From Sambucus nigra (taxonomy: Eukaryota > Streptophyta > Magnoliopsida > Dipsacales > Adoxaceae): a stretch of DNA of 64,000 nucleotides. Position numbers and translations under genes: made by a program. The notes beneath the pieces were generated by a model. That model was not told the origin of the DNA, did no database searches, and saw only the letters and a list, made by a program, of their open reading frames with translations. Numbering within the stretch: the first letter of the stretch is position 1; the number at the start of each line of letters is the position of its first letter. Location of the stretch: NCBI GenBank assembly GCA_949130495.1, contig CASBWL010000424.1, forward strand, positions 124,001-188,000, written 5' to 3'. Shown piece by piece: positions 37,084 through 49,413 of this stretch.

Positions 37084-40077
37084 TGTAATACCCCGTATTT
37101 TTATGCAATATTAATTTGGGGATTTATTAAATTTAATATGAATTAATTATTTATAATAAATTCGAAAATTAATCACTTTATAATTATTAATGTGATGTGA
37201 GTTAGTAATTATGGGAAACTTGTTGTTGAATGTTACTAATGATTAAAGTAATATATAAAATTGGTTATATTAAATGTCACGAGTGAATAAAATGACAATT
37301 TTGGAAATTTGAGTCGGGACGAGCCCGTGTCGCGTCGGGACTAAATATTGATGAGTAAAAGTGAATATATTATAAGTCGCTTGTATGGTCGTTTTGAGTG
37401 AGCCAAAATGTCCGAAAGGGTCGATATAGTCAGAAAAGTGTACCCGTGGGTTTAATTTGGGTCTCGGGGTATTTTTAGGCTTTATTAGTACCCCGGGAGG
37501 GCATTTTGGACATTTTACATTTTTGGGTAATTAAACCCACGAAAATTCAAGGGATATATCAGATGTCTAAGGTTGTCTTCTAGGGTTAAAACATCCAAAG
37601 ATAAGTGACGGCCATAGGAGAGGTAAGGAGAGGATTTTCCAAGCAATCCAAGGCCAACGATTCACCCGGTTGCACCGCCACCACCGCCAACGCGTAGATC
37701 GCGCGACGGGGAACGCAACCACACCAAATTCATCATCAAACCATAATGTCTAAAATTGCAGGCATGTGTTTATCTTGCTTATTTTAGTTAATGCATCACT
37801 CGTGTTAGTCTAGGGATTATTAGGATGAATTCTATGGAAGAAAACCCAAATTTGAAATAGGAAATCGCATGTAGTAATGACTTGAATGTTAATCTGGAAA
37901 CCCCTTAACATGTAGAGGATTAAACCATGAAATTTTGAGGTTTTAGAATAAGAAAATTCTGGAAATGACTGATTAGAACCATGTTAAAAAGAATTTTAGG
38001 GTTCTTGAGATTTACATGAATTTTGGCCTTTTAATCCATGATTATTAATGGAAATTTGCATGCTTTACGTAAAAGATATATGGAATGGATTTATACTATT
38101 ATTCGTACTAATTTTTGGATGATTGGGAATGAAAAGTTTGGATTTGGATGGAGTTATGTGAGAAAACCCGTAACTGGTAACTGCAGAATTCGCCATACCT
38201 GCTTGATCGATCGAGCCAAGAGCTTAGATCGATCGAAGGTTCGATCGATCGACCCCTTCTGGCAGACTTAAATTCCCCTTTTAAAATGGTTGAATTAATT
38301 CTAGATGAAGAATACTTCTTAGACATCCTTATTAAAATATTTTGGGAGATAAAGATGACCAGTAGGATTTATTAATGATTAAGAGACCTTTAATGTAAGG
38401 CGAAATTTATATTTTTGGAGTGTTTATATCTAAGGGATGATAGAATTTTGTATTAAAGGAAGAGATACGTAAACTGGTTACGATGGAAAATAGATGAATA
38501 CCTGCTGAATTTTATACTTGGGAGGATAGAGTCCATGAGTGTTACGTAGTAAGTTGGAATAATCCCTCAAATTAAAGTTAGAGACGAACCGTTATACGTG
38601 ATAACTAATAATGGGAAAATAAGGATAAAGGTCGTAATTATGGGATTAGAGATGTACCTAATTTGATATGGCAATAGTAGTATATTTATATGACTGTGTT
38701 TATACATATACGATCTATGTGTGAAAATCATGCCCGCGCTACTTGCTATTCCTGAGGTTACCGCGCTGGGACAGTCTTATCTCGATGGGACCTTTATGGG
38801 GGATATTGACTCGTACCCTAGAAGATAGATATCCTTGGTGCAGGCTATCTGATTGATGGTCAGACGGTCCTAAGAGACGGGAGGGTATGTACTAATCTCT
38901 TAGAGACTTGGAATCTATGCTTCGCCTCAATATTGTTTGTGTATGTGTTAATACAGTTCGAGAGTGGTTCCGAACTTGTATTTCCCTTAGTACGAGTGAT
39001 ACGGGGATTGGATAGAAGAGTATGCCCGCACCATAGTTTTTATGTGGGATGCTATTAGAATATATATATTATACGAGTATTTAATATATATATAAAATTT
39101 TGAAATTTGGAACTGCCTACTGTGTTATGGTAAGTAAGACATGTATGATGACTGAAATTGGAAATACTTGTTTTGAAAAAGTATAATATGACACTGGAAA
39201 ACTTTATTAATAAATAAAGTTAAAATGAGAGCTTTGTTAGTAAATAAAATTTTCCTTTTAAACAATTATGTTGTTCAGTTTTAAATCTTACGAGTAACCT
39301 AAGATAAGTTAAACCATTGGGAAGTTTAGTGCGAGATAAGATAAGATAATCCATTGGGAAGGTTAGTACGATAGGCGTGCACATTAGAAGAGAGGCGAGA
39401 ATTTCTCAAGAGAGTGCCGCACTAATATGTTGTTTCATTGGCCTGTAAACATTTTAAATACTTGCTAAACGAATTTTAAATTAATTACACTATCGGGCTC
39501 TGACCCGTTTCTATTTTTCTTTCTCTCTTGTATATATATGTATATATTACAGGTGCCCAGCCACAGGGGCGTTTTGCGTAGGATCCATTGGAAGAAATGC
39601 GCTGCAGCTTAGGTGGGAGTTGCAGGCCACTTGCTTAGACGACTTCATTTATCTGACTCCACTCCTAGCATACTCATTTAGTGGGGCATGTGTCGCCCTT
39701 TCCATTATTCAGTTGTTTATTAGGACATTGTGATTTAGTTATTTCTAGTATTGTCACTTTGGGATTTATTACTGTCTGGATGTTTTACTTTAAGTTTTAA
39801 TGTTAGGATTTAGTTGTTGAATGTTAAAATTATTTGGATTATATGTTCCAAGGTTATTGTGGTGTGATTCTTTAATATAGAATTGTTATAAATAATTAAT
39901 TTTTTTTAAAAAAATTAATGTAAAAAAAATGGTTTTGACACTTAGCTTAATTAACTAGGGTGTTTAAATTGGGAAAGTTATTTTACGACAGTGATGTTAA
40001 GAATGAACCAACTGTTCACCTTGATTTTAATTTAATAAAGGAGTGATCGCCCGGTATTTAATCAGGCGGGTGTCACA
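37084..40077 (+). repeat. Element A 3' LTR
   Basis: 2994 bp and uninterrupted. It serves as the reference for the empty site of B (near 38838-38870). It ends GTGTCACA after a one-base loss in the GGGG run. Confidence 0.95.
38203..38252. repeat. TCGATCGA palindrome cluster, element A 3' LTR
   Basis: Three blocks, one fewer than in the 5' LTR. Confidence 0.9.
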
Positions 40078-40082
40078 CTTTC

Positions 40083-41613
40083 GAAGATTGATTTGGAACC
40101 CCAAAATTGAGTTAATTGACACATTAATTCGACCCTCGTCGAGTCGCAACCATTATTCTTCAGGCCAAATAACTCACTATTGTGCCTTTAGGAAATTAGA
40201 CGGGGTAACTCAACTTGAATCAAGCTACTGAGATAGAGTTAAGTTACCACCCAAAAATGTTGAAACTAATGTTCTTTATATTCACAAATTAAAACTTTAG
40301 CGACAAACCTGGTTATTATACGAAAAATCAGAAGAAGCCCACATCACCTAAGCCCCCATGTCTATGCCATTTTTTGGAGACATATTACTATGATAGCGTA
40401 AATTTGCTACTGTCGGGTTCCCATTGCCTAAAAGGCTCACAATGATGGTTTTGTTTAGGTAACATGAGAGGATTATTGTTGTGATATCATCCCCATAACA
40501 GAGGCATTAGTATCCTTTATTCCCTTTAATCATCATTTGTGTTTTCTTTATCATGAGATGGGGCATATGATGGTTGATTAGATTTATTGGCGGTGAGGAA
40601 AGAAAACCACTAGGTACCTCTCTAATTGACCATTGGTTTCCTCGCATGGACATACCCTGAGCAGAGTGACAATACACTTCAGGCATAATTGATGTTTCTT
40701 CTAATGATGAGTACGCGGAGCACAACCATTTAGCTTAAGTATGCTTTTAAAGAGAAGTCTACATGATTAAGTTTTGGGTTAATAACCCAATGTTTAATAG
40801 CTGTCGGGAAGTAATAAGTTTATTAATTGATTGGAGTCAATTGCGTATAATCTTTGATAGAAATAAATTCGTTGGGGTAAATCATGTCTGATAGATGAAA
40901 CAACCATTTAAGATGTCGGTAAAAATGAAGAATGTAAGGCTCTGATTTTTTTTTTGCCGAACAACAATACGTTATTTTCCCAAGAGCTTTGTAAGTTCAT
41001 GTTTTTCAACACTTTGGATGTCTAAATTTTATGAAGGCAAAAACAGATCGAGCGAGTAATTTTCTTCTTCGATCCTAGTGAAAGATTGTCAAGATCACAC
41101 GTCGAACTTCATCCTCGTGATGAAGGTGATTTTGACTTAGTTACTCAATTTGACCCCGTGGACTAATCCTGATTAAACTAAAAAAATCATTTTTGATAAA
41201 TTTTATTGGTTGATAGTTGTGTGCATCTACAACATATGAGTCTTCATATTAAAAAATGTATGTTTCCTAGTTTGGAAAAGTATATACGAAAGAACCTATG
41301 CACCTTTTCACCTTGCAAAAGAATTTATGAATAAATTTTCTCCTACAAGGTTGTTCTTTGCAACCTACGAAGGCCTTTTACCCTTCTTGTCGAAAGAGAG
41401 TTTGCACCATGGCTATAGATTCCAAGCTACCTATGAAACTTTCACACCTTGCAAACCTAAAGCTGACATTTTCAAAGTGGGTTAATGAATCGCACCCTAC
41501 AAAGAAAATTTCGCCCCTATGAGATTCCTACAAGGTTCTTGCAGACCCTAATGCAATACTCTTCCCAAAATATATGGTTTGCTTGAAATGAAAGGGAGAA
41601 AAAAGAGGGAAAT
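40083..41613. repeat. Repeat R1, left part
   Basis: From about 40090 this matches 61018-62602 in the same orientation (for example ACCCCAAAATTGAGTTAATT and the block near 41560-41610). A segment of about 70 bp present in R2 at 61818-61888 is missing here. No intact ORF. R continues on the other side of element C at 52382. On the minus strand the right part of R resembles the end of an LTR-element polyprotein followed by an LTR, so R may be an old antisense LTR plus adjoining pol. Confidence 0.75.
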
Positions 41614-44565
41614 TGTAATACCCCGTACTTTTGGCTATATTTATTTTGAGGATTAATTAATTAAATGCGTATTAATTGGAAATTAATCCGGGTTATAAAT
41701 ACTAACGAGATACGAGTTGGTATTTTATTATGTGCATACATGTTTTGATATATGTATTTGGTATTATGAAAGTTGTCGTGAGATTTATATACGGCATTTT
41801 AGAAATTTTGTTGAGACGCGTGGGACCGTCGCGTCACGGTGTAATATTTTGATTATAAAAAGTGAATTTAAAAATCTATAAACCGTATGGTCATTTTGAG
41901 TGCGCAAACACGTCTGGAAGGGTCGAGATAGTCAGAAAACACTAGCCGGGGGTGTAGTTTGGGTCCCGGGGTATTTTTAGGCCATACCGGCATCATAAAG
42001 GGTATTTTGGTAATTTTACATTTTGAGGAATTAAAAGTGACGAAAATTGGAGATGTAAATCTGATGTGGATTAAACCCACTAAACCCATTAACCAACCAT
42101 ATTAACCCTTTAAGCTACGGAGGCTAACATTAGGTTTTACAATCTTCCCAAAGAAAACCCTAGCCACCTTAAGCCACCATTGGAGAAGGAGCTTGGAAGA
42201 GAGGAAATTCTGCAGAAAAACTCCATCAAACCTACACCAAAATCAGAAATCAAACCAAGGCAAGTGACTTTATTCCATTTAATTTCAGAGAATTTCTTTT
42301 CCATGTTAGAAATTGAGGAATTATAACTGTTCTTGACAGATAATGAAAACCCATGTAGTTTGGAGTTTAGAACTTGGAAATTTGGAAGAGAATTGCATGT
42401 AGAATGATAGGTAGATGATTTCTCTCATGATAATTGTGATTTGAAGAAATTAAACGGATTAAATTCTGGGATTTGATGATGATATAAACCTAGGGTTCAT
42501 GTTCTTGATAAAATTGGGGAAAAGTATACAATCTTGTGATTTAATGATGTTTAGGATGCATTAATGTATTAAAAGATGTTAGTATATGACCTTAGCATGT
42601 TGTGGTATGATTAGAGGACTTAAAACTCTATTAGAACGAACTTTGGAGAAGGATTGAGGTGTAAAAAATGGTGAGAAACGTAACTTAGAAAATCTGGGAC
42701 GAATCTGGTAGCTCGTTAGAAGCCCCTACCCAGGTCGTTCGAACGAACTCGTTCGAACGAGCTTCTAACGAGTTGACCAGTCGCTGCTAACGAGAAGGGG
42801 TTTCGTTCGATATCTCGTTCGAACGAGATATCATTAGAAGGTACAGTTCGTTCGAACAAACTGGAATCTCGTTCGAACAGCCTCGTTCGAACGAGACTTC
42901 TAACGAGTTGGCAGAGGAATCTCGTTCGAACGAGACTTCTAACGAGTTGACAGTTTGGTCCTTTTTGGACTGTTTTGATTTTTGGAGTCCCGTAAACTTG
43001 TTCGAGGATATAGATAACCTTCCTTTGATGATGTAAGGATAGATTTGGGACATTTGGGTTATTACGAGGAGTAAACTATATACGCGAGCTATATTAAATT
43101 GACGGTTTGGGTTGAGACGTGAGTGTCTACTACGACGTGAGAAAATTATGGCGCGTATGATTATAAACCGGAATAGTGTAAATTGTGATAATTATAGTTA
43201 GTACAAGAATGCGATAAGTACTACGATTAAACTACGGTATTACTAAGACGTGTGTTAACTTAGTATTGGTATATGAATTGTGTGTATGACATACCTACCA
43301 TACTTGCTATCACGGGAGGTTTGCGTTCGCTTAGGGCCCTCTAATCCTTGTGTTGCCCGGATTTAGACTGGTTACCTTGATGAACATAGGTCATAGAAAG
43401 ACTTATTGGGATATTAATAAGTCCGCTGATCGTAGGAGCGTAGGTATGTGCGTGACCTATGTGATGTGACTGTGTTCGCCTCCATTGTTTGTGATGTTTT
43501 TATCTGTGAACTATTACTGAGAGATTCGGAATATGTAATCCTTATGTACGTGATGTACCGGGATGGATAGAAGAGTATGTGTGCACCACAGCTTAGTTCT
43601 CGGGGTGCTTATACTGTATATTTATGATGTGAATAATATACACTTAATTAATGGGAACCTTCATGTTAATATTTTGAATATAATTACAGTATTGTTTCGA
43701 GTTAGCTGATAGTGATATATATATTGCATATTGAGCATCTGAGTTTACGTTAAACCCTACATAATTACGAGCGTTATGATGTTAATTAGAACCGAGTAAA
43801 ATGGGTAGGAACTATGATAGTCTAGCTAGAGATGATGTCACTTAGCTAGTGGTTTGCATCGTTATAGATGGGTACTTACGTTAGGAGTGCACAGTTAGAC
43901 GAGAGGTGAGAATATCATGTGAGTGTACGTCCTAACATGTACCTTGCATTTAATGTTTTAAATGTTTTTAAAGCACTTGCAGGTTTTTAAAATAACTCCA
44001 CATTCGGGCTCTGACCCGTTTGCTTTTCAAATCTTTTTCTTGTAAAACCATTTTAGGTGCCCAGCCACAAGGACACCAAGCATAGGATACTCATTCAGGT
44101 GATGAGCTGTAGTTGTTTGTGGAAGCTACAGGGATTTGCTTGTAGACGCTTCTATCTTTTGGATTCCAGAGTCACTATCTATCAGTTGTGGGGCATGTTG
44201 CCCATTTCTATTTAGAGCATCTTTTACATTTTAGTTTTCAGACTTTAGCATGTATTGTTTCAGTATTCAGTTTACTTTTCAGTTGTGGGATTTGTAGTGA
44301 GGTGTTTTCCTCCAGACTTTATTTACACTATGTGATGGTTATTCGTTTTACTTCAGTATGGTGAATGGTGTTATTTATTTTTTCATTACACTTGTTGCAT
44401 GTTAATCAGACTTTAAATAAAATTTGGCACTTACTTTTTAAATACTAGGTGGTTGGAATCATTAAAACGTTTCGACAGTGATGCTATTAACTGGAACAAC
44501 TTGGCATTTTGAATTAATTTAATAAAGGAGTACCTACCCGATATTTAATTAGTCGGGGTGTCACA
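41614..44565 (+). repeat. Element C 5' LTR
   Basis: TGTAATACCCCGTA to GTGTCACA, 2952 bp. It shares the GTCGAGATAGTCAGAAAACA block with D and, more distantly, A and B. Confidence 0.95.
42713..42947. repeat. TCGTTCGAACGA palindrome cluster, element C 5' LTR
   Basis: About seven TCGTTCGAACGA-type palindromes mixed with CTTCTAACGAGTTG units. It produces a minus-strand frame with a repeated NSLEVSFER, which I do not regard as a gene. It occupies the position of the TCGATCGA cluster in D. Confidence 0.92.
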
Positions 44566-44567
44566 GG

Positions 44568-44579
44568 TGGTATCAGAGC
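44568..44579 (+). promoter_or_regulatory. Element C primer-binding site, initiator tRNA-Met
   Basis: TGGTATCAGAGC two bases after the 5' LTR. Confidence 0.95.
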
Positions 44580-44747
44580 ATCAGGTTCTAGTGTCCTTTA
44601 GGATCTGACGGCTTGTTATGTTTCCGCTACGTTTCTTTGATATAGAGCCCTATATTTTAGGACTGTTGTACTCATTTTGTGTATGCTTCGTTCTTCAGCT
44701 ATATTAAGTTTATAACCGTGAACTTATAAACTTTGTTCTTATTTAAG

Positions 44748-47726
44748 ATGCCTCCACGATGTGCACGACGAGTTCCCAGGGATGCAATGCCCGAACCCCA
44801 GTCCGCTCCAGTTCAGGGCATGATGAACGCCGCTGAGGTTGCAGCTATAGTAGCCCAAGTGGTAAATGCCGCCATTGTCGCTATTCAGCAGGCACCACCT
44901 CAGGCGCCGGTTGCCGCGCCAGTACAGGTTAATGCATTCCCGTCTGCTTGGGAACGTGTACGTGACGTTTTTCAGAAAGCGCATCCGCCAGAGTTTGCAG
45001 GTAGCTCAGATGTGGTAGTCTCGAGCCAATGGAGGAAGGATATGCAGAGGCACTTACGGATGTATGAGTGCACGGATGTTCAGAAGCAGGTGCTAGCTAC
45101 TTTTAAGATAGTCGGATCTGCACTACAGTGGTGGGAGTCTATTACCATCATGGAGGAGAGGGATACTCTCACGATTCAGGAGTTCTGGGTGCGGTTCGAC
45201 CGCAAGTACTTTCCGTCAGCTGTTCATACGGAAATGAGGAGGAGATTGATGAGTTTGAAGCAGGAAGGTAAGACAGTGGCCGAGTATGAGGCCGAGTTCA
45301 CTAATCTGTTGAACATCGTTCCAGACGAGATACCAACAGAGAAGAAGAAAATTGAGAAGTTCACCGACGGGTTGACTTGGAGGATCCGTCAGCATCTGCT
45401 AGGGAACCTATCGTTGGCCACTTATTCTGATGTGGTTAACGTTGCATTGTTGCACTGCCAGGACCACCGTTTTCATATGGCCGAGGGCAAGCGGTCGGGG
45501 GAGTCTAGCCATCAGGGCAGGACTGGAGGACATGGTGCCAGCGGGGCACAATCTAGTCAGGGGCAGAGACAGAATGAGCAGGGCTCCCACCAGGGGGATA
45601 ACAAGAGGTTCCGGTCAGGGAACTATAGACAGGGACAGGGAGGTTTCCGTCAGGGCCATCCGGGCACAACCGGCCATCAGGGCCAACAGGGGCAGAATGG
45701 GCAGCAGTTTCATCAGGGCCAGCAGGGCCAAGGGAGGAACGGAAACGGCCACCAGGGCCAAGGACAGCAGGGACATAGGGGAGGGAACTTCCCAGGGAAG
45801 TGCTTTGTTTGTGGCAAGACTGGCCATAAGCGACAGGATTATCCTAATAGGGGCAGGGCCCCACAGCAGCAGCAACAGGGTGCTCGCCAGGAGCCACAGA
45901 GGCCTATGTTTCCCGCCGCTCTTCCCGCACCGCCACAGATGGCAGCATTGCCACCCATTCCAGCAGTCCCAGTTCAACAGGGGCAGCTACAGTATAGACG
46001 TGTCTACAACGTTCACCAGGCTGCAGTTCCACAGGCACCGCCCGCGATTGAGGGTACGTTTCCTATCCATGGCACTATGGGTCGGGTGTTATTTGATACG
46101 GGTGCTACACACTATTTTATAGCTAGACACTTCGCGAAAGCTTTAGGATTGTTAGCTACGATAGAGAGCACAGTGACGTGTGTCGACTCACCATTGGGGA
46201 GTGGGTCACTTATATTCTTTATATGCCGGGGAGTGGGAGTAGGGATTGGTAGTTTGGTATTACCTGAAGACATGTTAGTATTAGACATGCATGTTCACGA
46301 TGTGATTATCGGTATGGATTGGCTCGTAGCTTATAGGGCCATGATTGATTGCTTAAGCGGGAGCATTGTTTTTTCCATTCCGGGTCAGGAGATGTTTGTA
46401 GTGGCGATGCCTCGCCCTGAGGGAGGATCGACCGCTCATCTGTATTACATTGAGGAGGATACCTCTAAGGAGGTAGTGATTCCTTTAGATTCTATCCCAG
46501 TTGTCGGGGAGTATTCGGATGTGTTTCAGGAGATACCAGGCTTACCACCTAGTCGAGAGATAGACTTTGTTATAGATTTGCTACCGGGTACGAGACCTAT
46601 AGCACGCTCACCGTACCGTATGGCTCCAGCTGAGATGAGGGAGTTACGGGATCAGATAGAGCAGCTGTTAGGTCAGGGCTTTATTCGCAGGAGTACCTCA
46701 CCTTGGGGCGCTCCAGTTTTCTTTGTGAAGAAGAGGGACGGTTCACTGAGATTGTGTGTGGACTACCGAGAGTTGAATAAGGTCACGATACGGAATAAGT
46801 ATCCGTTGCCTCGAATCGATGACTTATTCGACCAGTTGAGAGGAGCTTCTTTCTTTTCGAAGATTGACTTGAGATCGGGATACCGTCAGTTGCGTATCAG
46901 GGAGGAGGATGTCTCGAAGACTGCGTTCTTGTCGAGATATGGTTCTTACGAGTTTTGGGTTATGCCTTTCGGTTTAACCAACGCTCCAGCTGTGTTTATG
47001 GACTTGATGAACAGAGTGTTCAGGGATTTCCTAGACCAGTTTGTCATTGTCTTCATTGATGATATTCTGGTTTACTCCCAGACAGAGGAGGAGCACGCCG
47101 AGCATTTGAGGCAGGTTTTGCAGACACTCCGTCAGAACGAGTTGTATGCAAAATATGAGAAGTGCGGGTTTTGGCTGAAGGAAGTCCAGTTTTTGGGACA
47201 TATCATTTCCGACCAGGGAATATCTGTTGATCCGGGGAAGGTGTCAGCGGTAAGGGAGTGGGGACAGCCCACGACACCGACTGAGATTCGTAGTTTCTTG
47301 GGTCTAGCAGGATACTACAGGAGGTTTATTCGGGGTTTCTCAGAGATAGCAGATCCTTTGACACATTTGACTCGTAAGGGCGTGCCCTACATCTGGAGTG
47401 ATGCCTGTCAGTTGGCATTCAATGAATTGAAGGACAAATTGACCTCAGCACCTGTGTTAGCATTGCTGAGACCGGGAGTTGAGTATTTGGTTTACACCGA
47501 TGCGTCTTTGCAAGGACTGGGAGGTGTATTGCAGCAGGAGAGACAGGCCAAGCTTATGCTTCCCGTAAGCTTAAGCCTCATGAGAAGAATTACCCCACGC
47601 ATGATTTGGAGTTGGCAGCAGTGGTATTTGCCCTACGGATTTGGAGGCACTATCTTTTGGGGGAGAAGTTCCAACTGTTCACGGACCACAAGTCCCTACA
47701 GTACCTATTCACACAGAAGGAATTAA
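44748..47726 (+). pseudogene. Element C Gag-protease-reverse transcriptase-RNase H
   Basis: I start at the ATG at 44748 (MPPRCARR, the family's usual start) rather than the in-frame ATG at 44733. By residue: Gln/Ala-rich N-terminus; capsid-like region about 66-240 ([17 protein letters not shown]); Gln/Gly-rich linker; zinc knuckle at 352 ([15 protein letters not shown], last Cys replaced by Tyr); protease DTGATH at 450; reverse transcriptase with [11 protein letters not shown] and FIDDILVYS (about 770); RNase [12 protein letters not shown] at 917. After QQERQ (about 47545) the frame is wrong by one base; the correct reading continues in another frame to a TAG at 47735. The rest is open for over 900 codons, unusual in this window. 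Confidence 0.95.
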
Positions 47727-47737
47727 ATATGCGGTAG

Positions 47738-49371
47738 CGTAGGTGGCTTGAATTTGTGAAAGACTACCAGTTCGACATCCAGTACCACCCGGGTAAGGCT
47801 AACGTGGTGGCAGACGCGTTGAGCCGTAGGCCAGCAGATGAGGTGGCAGAGGTGTGGAAGGATAAGTGGAAGGAATTGGGACACCAGGATGCAGTGGCCC
47901 GATCTTTCATGTCTGTGATGACCGTTACACCGCAGATTATCACGAAGGTAGTACGGGCACATGCCAATGACTCGTTCTGTCAGGAGCAGATAGTTCGGTT
48001 ACTAGCAGAGGGATCCGAGTCCTATACCGTTAGCTCAGACGGGGGATTGCGCTTCAATGGGAGATTGGTGGTTCCGGAAGGAGAGGAATTGCGACACAAC
48101 GTGATAGCAGAGTCGCACGGCTCACAGTTCGCGGTACATCCCGGAGGGGACAAAATGTACCAAGACATGAGACGACAGTATTGGTGGAGCGGTATGAAGA
48201 GAGATATCGCTAAGTTCGTTTCGAAATGCGCCACTTGTCAGCTTGTAAAAGTGGATCATCAGAGACCGACAGGATTACTACAGCCATTTGAGGTCCCGGT
48301 GTGGATGTGGGAGAGCATATCCATGGACTTTATCACGGGGTTGCCTACGTCGCAGAGGGGCCACGACTCCGTTTGGGTAATTGTGGACAGGTTGTCCAAG
48401 GTCGCTCACTTTTTACCCGTAAGGACTGACTACACTACGGGACAGTATGCCCAGCTCTTCATTTCAGAGATTGTGAGACTTCACGGTGTACCCCTAAATA
48501 TCGTGTCTGATAGAGACAAGATATTTGTTTTGCGGTTTTGGGAGAGTTTCCAGGAGGCCATGGGTACGGAATTACGGTTGAGTACGGCTTATCATCCGCA
48601 GACTGATGGGCAGACTGAGCGCACGAATCAGATGTTGGAGGACATGCTACGCATGTGCATTATTGACTTTAGGGGTGGATGGCAGCAGTACCTTCCACTG
48701 GTGGAGTTTGGTTACAACAACTCCTATCAGTTCACGATTGGCATGGCTCCGTTTGAGGCGTTGTACGGTAGGCCTTGTCGTTCCCCAGCATGTTGGTTAG
48801 AGGTGGGGGACAACAAACTGCTTGGGCCGGAAGTAATTCAGGATACTTCGGCAAGGATTGAGTTGATTCGGAGTCGCATTCGGGTAGCTCAAGACAGGCA
48901 GAAGAGTTATGCTGATGCGAAGAGATTTTTCAGGGAGTTCCAAGTGGGGGACCAGGTTTTGCTCAGGGTATCCCCAATGAAGGGGATTATGCGTTTCAGG
49001 AAGAGAGGAAAGTTGGCACCGAGGTATGTGGGGCCGTTTCCTATTATTGAGCGGATCGGACCGGTTGCGTATAGACTCGGCATTTGCATCGGATTCACGA
49101 TGTGTTTCATATTTCCTCGCTAAGGAAATACCCTAGAGATAATTTGGCTCATTCTCACATTGCTGTGGAGGACATCGATCTCCAGCCTGATAGCTCCTAC
49201 GAGGAGGGGCCGATTGCTATTTTGGACCGAAGCGAGAGGAAACTGCGATTAAAGATAGTTCTGTTAGTGCGTGTTCAGTGGCGACATCACAATGTCGAGG
49301 AGTCCACATGGGAGCGCGAGGATGAGATGCGCGAACGTTATCCAGAGCTGTTTTTAGCAGGTACTTTCTAG
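47738..49371 (+). pseudogene. Element C integrase and chromodomain-like tail
   Basis: Downstream of the TAG at 47735-47737. From 47756 to 49123 one frame is open: end of RNase H ([17 protein letters not shown]), the zinc-binding region ([12 protein letters not shown] near 48232), catalytic core with [22 protein letters not shown] and [14 protein letters not shown] (all three acidic residues present), and a GPF/Y-type region ([11 protein letters not shown]). A 10-bp deletion near 49081, seen by comparison with A and B, changes frame. The tail at 49084-49371 has VQWRHHNVEESTWERED, the chromodomain-like segment that guides Tekay-type integration to particular chromatin. Confidence 0.95.
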
Positions 49372-49400
49372 TTTCGAATTTCGGGACGAAATTCAGTTAT

Positions 49401-49413
49401 TAGGGGGGGAGTA
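49401..49413 (+). promoter_or_regulatory. Element C polypurine tract
   Basis: TAGGGGGGGAGTA directly before the 3' LTR. Confidence 0.85.

Larger units (their letters stand above)
17497..40077 (+). mobile_element. Element A: Tekay-like Ty3/gypsy chromovirus with nested B and D
   Basis: LTRs begin TGTAATACCCCGTA and end GTGTCACA. The flanks CGTTC (17492-17496) and CTTTC (40078-40082) are a 5-bp duplication with one mismatch. Removing element B and its duplication leaves about 10.57 kb. The primer site is initiator tRNA-Met. Internal order is gag, protease, reverse transcriptase, RNase H, integrase, chromodomain-like tail, all on the plus strand, with many stops. LTR length, order and C-terminal tail fit the Tekay/Del lineage. 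Confidence 0.92.

Noticed and set aside
42787..43053. Minus-strand frame with repeated NSLEVSFER
   Set aside because: It is translation of the palindrome cluster of the C LTR; the partner LTR lacks it as an open frame because of small differences.
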